Of a DNA stretch of 6,051 nt, positions 5,470 to 6,051 are shown one piece after another. Positions within the stretch are counted from its first letter, which is position 1. Each line of letters opens with the position of its first letter. A program made the translations under genes and the position numbers. The notes beneath the pieces were generated by a model, which saw nothing but the letters and a program-made list of their open reading frames with translations, was not told where the DNA came from and ran no database searches. The DNA is from DAOUAJ01 sp034433615. Lineage in GTDB: Bacteria > Chloroflexota > Anaerolineae > DUEN01. The stretch spans positions 1-6,051 of the forward strand of contig DAOUAJ010000446.1 in NCBI GenBank assembly GCA_034433615.1, given 5' to 3'.

Positions 5470-6051
5470 TCATGGTGTCACCCAGTAGTCAACGATCAGC
5501 CGCGGCCGGCGGGTCGCAGCAGCCTCCGAGCTGGCAAAGTCATACTGGACATTCGCGTTTTCGGCGCCCGCCAACCCTTTGAGAATGACCCCCCAATTGG
5601 TTTCCTCGTTGGCCGCCCATGCCTGAGCTGCAGGGCCAGCATTCCAGCGATACCACTTCCCTACAGTATTGACGGTGATCGTGTCCAAAGATAACGCGGA
5701 ACAATCAGCCACGGGGTCATTACAGCCCGGCTGCCCCCACAGGTGATTACTGTCGGCGCGATTCCAGGTAGCCTGATCCTCTGTCCAGGGGCGGAGCACC
5801 TGATAAGCAGCGACTCGCATCTCGTTGTCGCTGCTACGGTTCTCCGCATACAATTCCAGCCAGGCACCAGATATGACCGCCCTGGCCGGAAGAAGGCTCA
5901 AGTCAAACCGGATCAGAGCAGACATCACATCAGTTGGCCCCGGCGGCCGATCGTAGCGAACTGAGAGCGTCCCTGCCCCCCCGTAGTTGGTGTCCGGCGA
6001 CCAGGCGCTCAGAAAGGTATCAACCGTTCCATTATAACCAGACAGCCCGTT
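5470..6051 (-). CDS. DNRLRE domain-containing secreted protein, C-terminal part (5' end outside window)
   Basis: The frame is open from the right edge to the TGA at 5470-5472, giving 193 residues, so the N-terminus and any signal peptide lie beyond the window. All visible sequence is one complete DNRLRE domain: DTFLSAWSPDTNYGG (codons 11-25 from the edge), ALIRFDLSLLP (45-55), LELYAENRSSDNEMRVAAY (65-83), RPWTEDQATWNR (87-98), LWGQPGCNDPVADC (104-117), a GKWYRW strand, a WGVILKG strand and the closing RPRLIVDYWVTP. A GTG at 5928 is inside the domain and is not a real start. Unlike the two DNRLRE copies of the downstream giant protein, the loop after the WGQPG motif carries a cysteine pair (codons 110 and 117). 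It is probably an extracellular surface or matrix protein, and the gene is the upstream partner of the sugar transferase in the same transcript. What else the protein contains cannot be known from here. Confidence 0.9.
   Translation of the reverse strand, partial: NGLSGYNGTVDTFLSAWSPDTNYGGAGTLSVRYDRPPGPTDVMSALIRFDLSLLPARAVISGAWLELYAENRSSDNEMRVAAYQVLRPWTEDQATWNRADSNHLWGQPGCNDPVADCSALSLDTITVNTVGKWYRWNAGPAAQAWAANEETNWGVILKGLAGAENANVQYDFASSEAAATRRPRLIVDYWVTP

Noticed and set aside
5470..5928. GTG at 5928 as the start of a separate 152-codon gene
   Set aside because: The frame stays open to the right edge and the conserved opening of the DNRLRE domain (DTFLSAW, NYGG) lies upstream of this GTG, so starting there would remove part of the domain.

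Overview
The window is read entirely on the minus strand (right to left). It holds two protein genes that run off the ends and one complete gene between them. The style suggests a member of the Chloroflexota, probably Anaerolineae/Caldilineae-like: high G+C, very long secreted multidomain proteins joined by Thr-Pro linkers (TPTPT, PTATP), and several DNRLRE surface domains. This taxonomic guess comes from protein style only, because there is no rRNA or marker gene.

Layout from right to left. (1) 6051-5470 is the C-terminal end of a secreted or surface protein ending in a DNRLRE domain. (2) After a gap of only 13 bases, 5456-4734 is a small monotopic polyprenyl-phosphate sugar-1-phosphate transferase (WcaJ/PglC-type catalytic domain, 240 aa), which starts assembly of a lipid-linked glycan. 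(3) 4733-4553 is a 181-base intergenic stretch with a plausible promoter and a perfect 13-bp inverted repeat in the presumed leader. (4) 4552-1 is one uninterrupted reading frame of more than 1,517 codons that leaves the window on the left. It encodes a signal peptide, a TIM-barrel glycosidase-like module, a beta-rich module, DNRLRE domain 1, a TP linker, a BNR/Ycf48-like beta-propeller, a second TP linker, DNRLRE domain 2, a third TP linker, and the beginning of a family-9-like carbohydrate-binding (DOMON-type) module.

Inferred joint role: the locus looks like part of a cell-surface glycan or extracellular-matrix region. The sugar transferase would make the first lipid-linked intermediate of an exopolysaccharide or protein glycan. 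The flanking secreted DNRLRE proteins would sit outside the cell, and the large one would bind and perhaps cleave carbohydrate. The most notable items are the domain mosaic itself, its glycosidase-like head that I cannot place in a known family, the hairpin-bearing leader, and the transferase wedged between two DNRLRE-protein genes. I saw no mobile element, tRNA, rRNA or CRISPR array.
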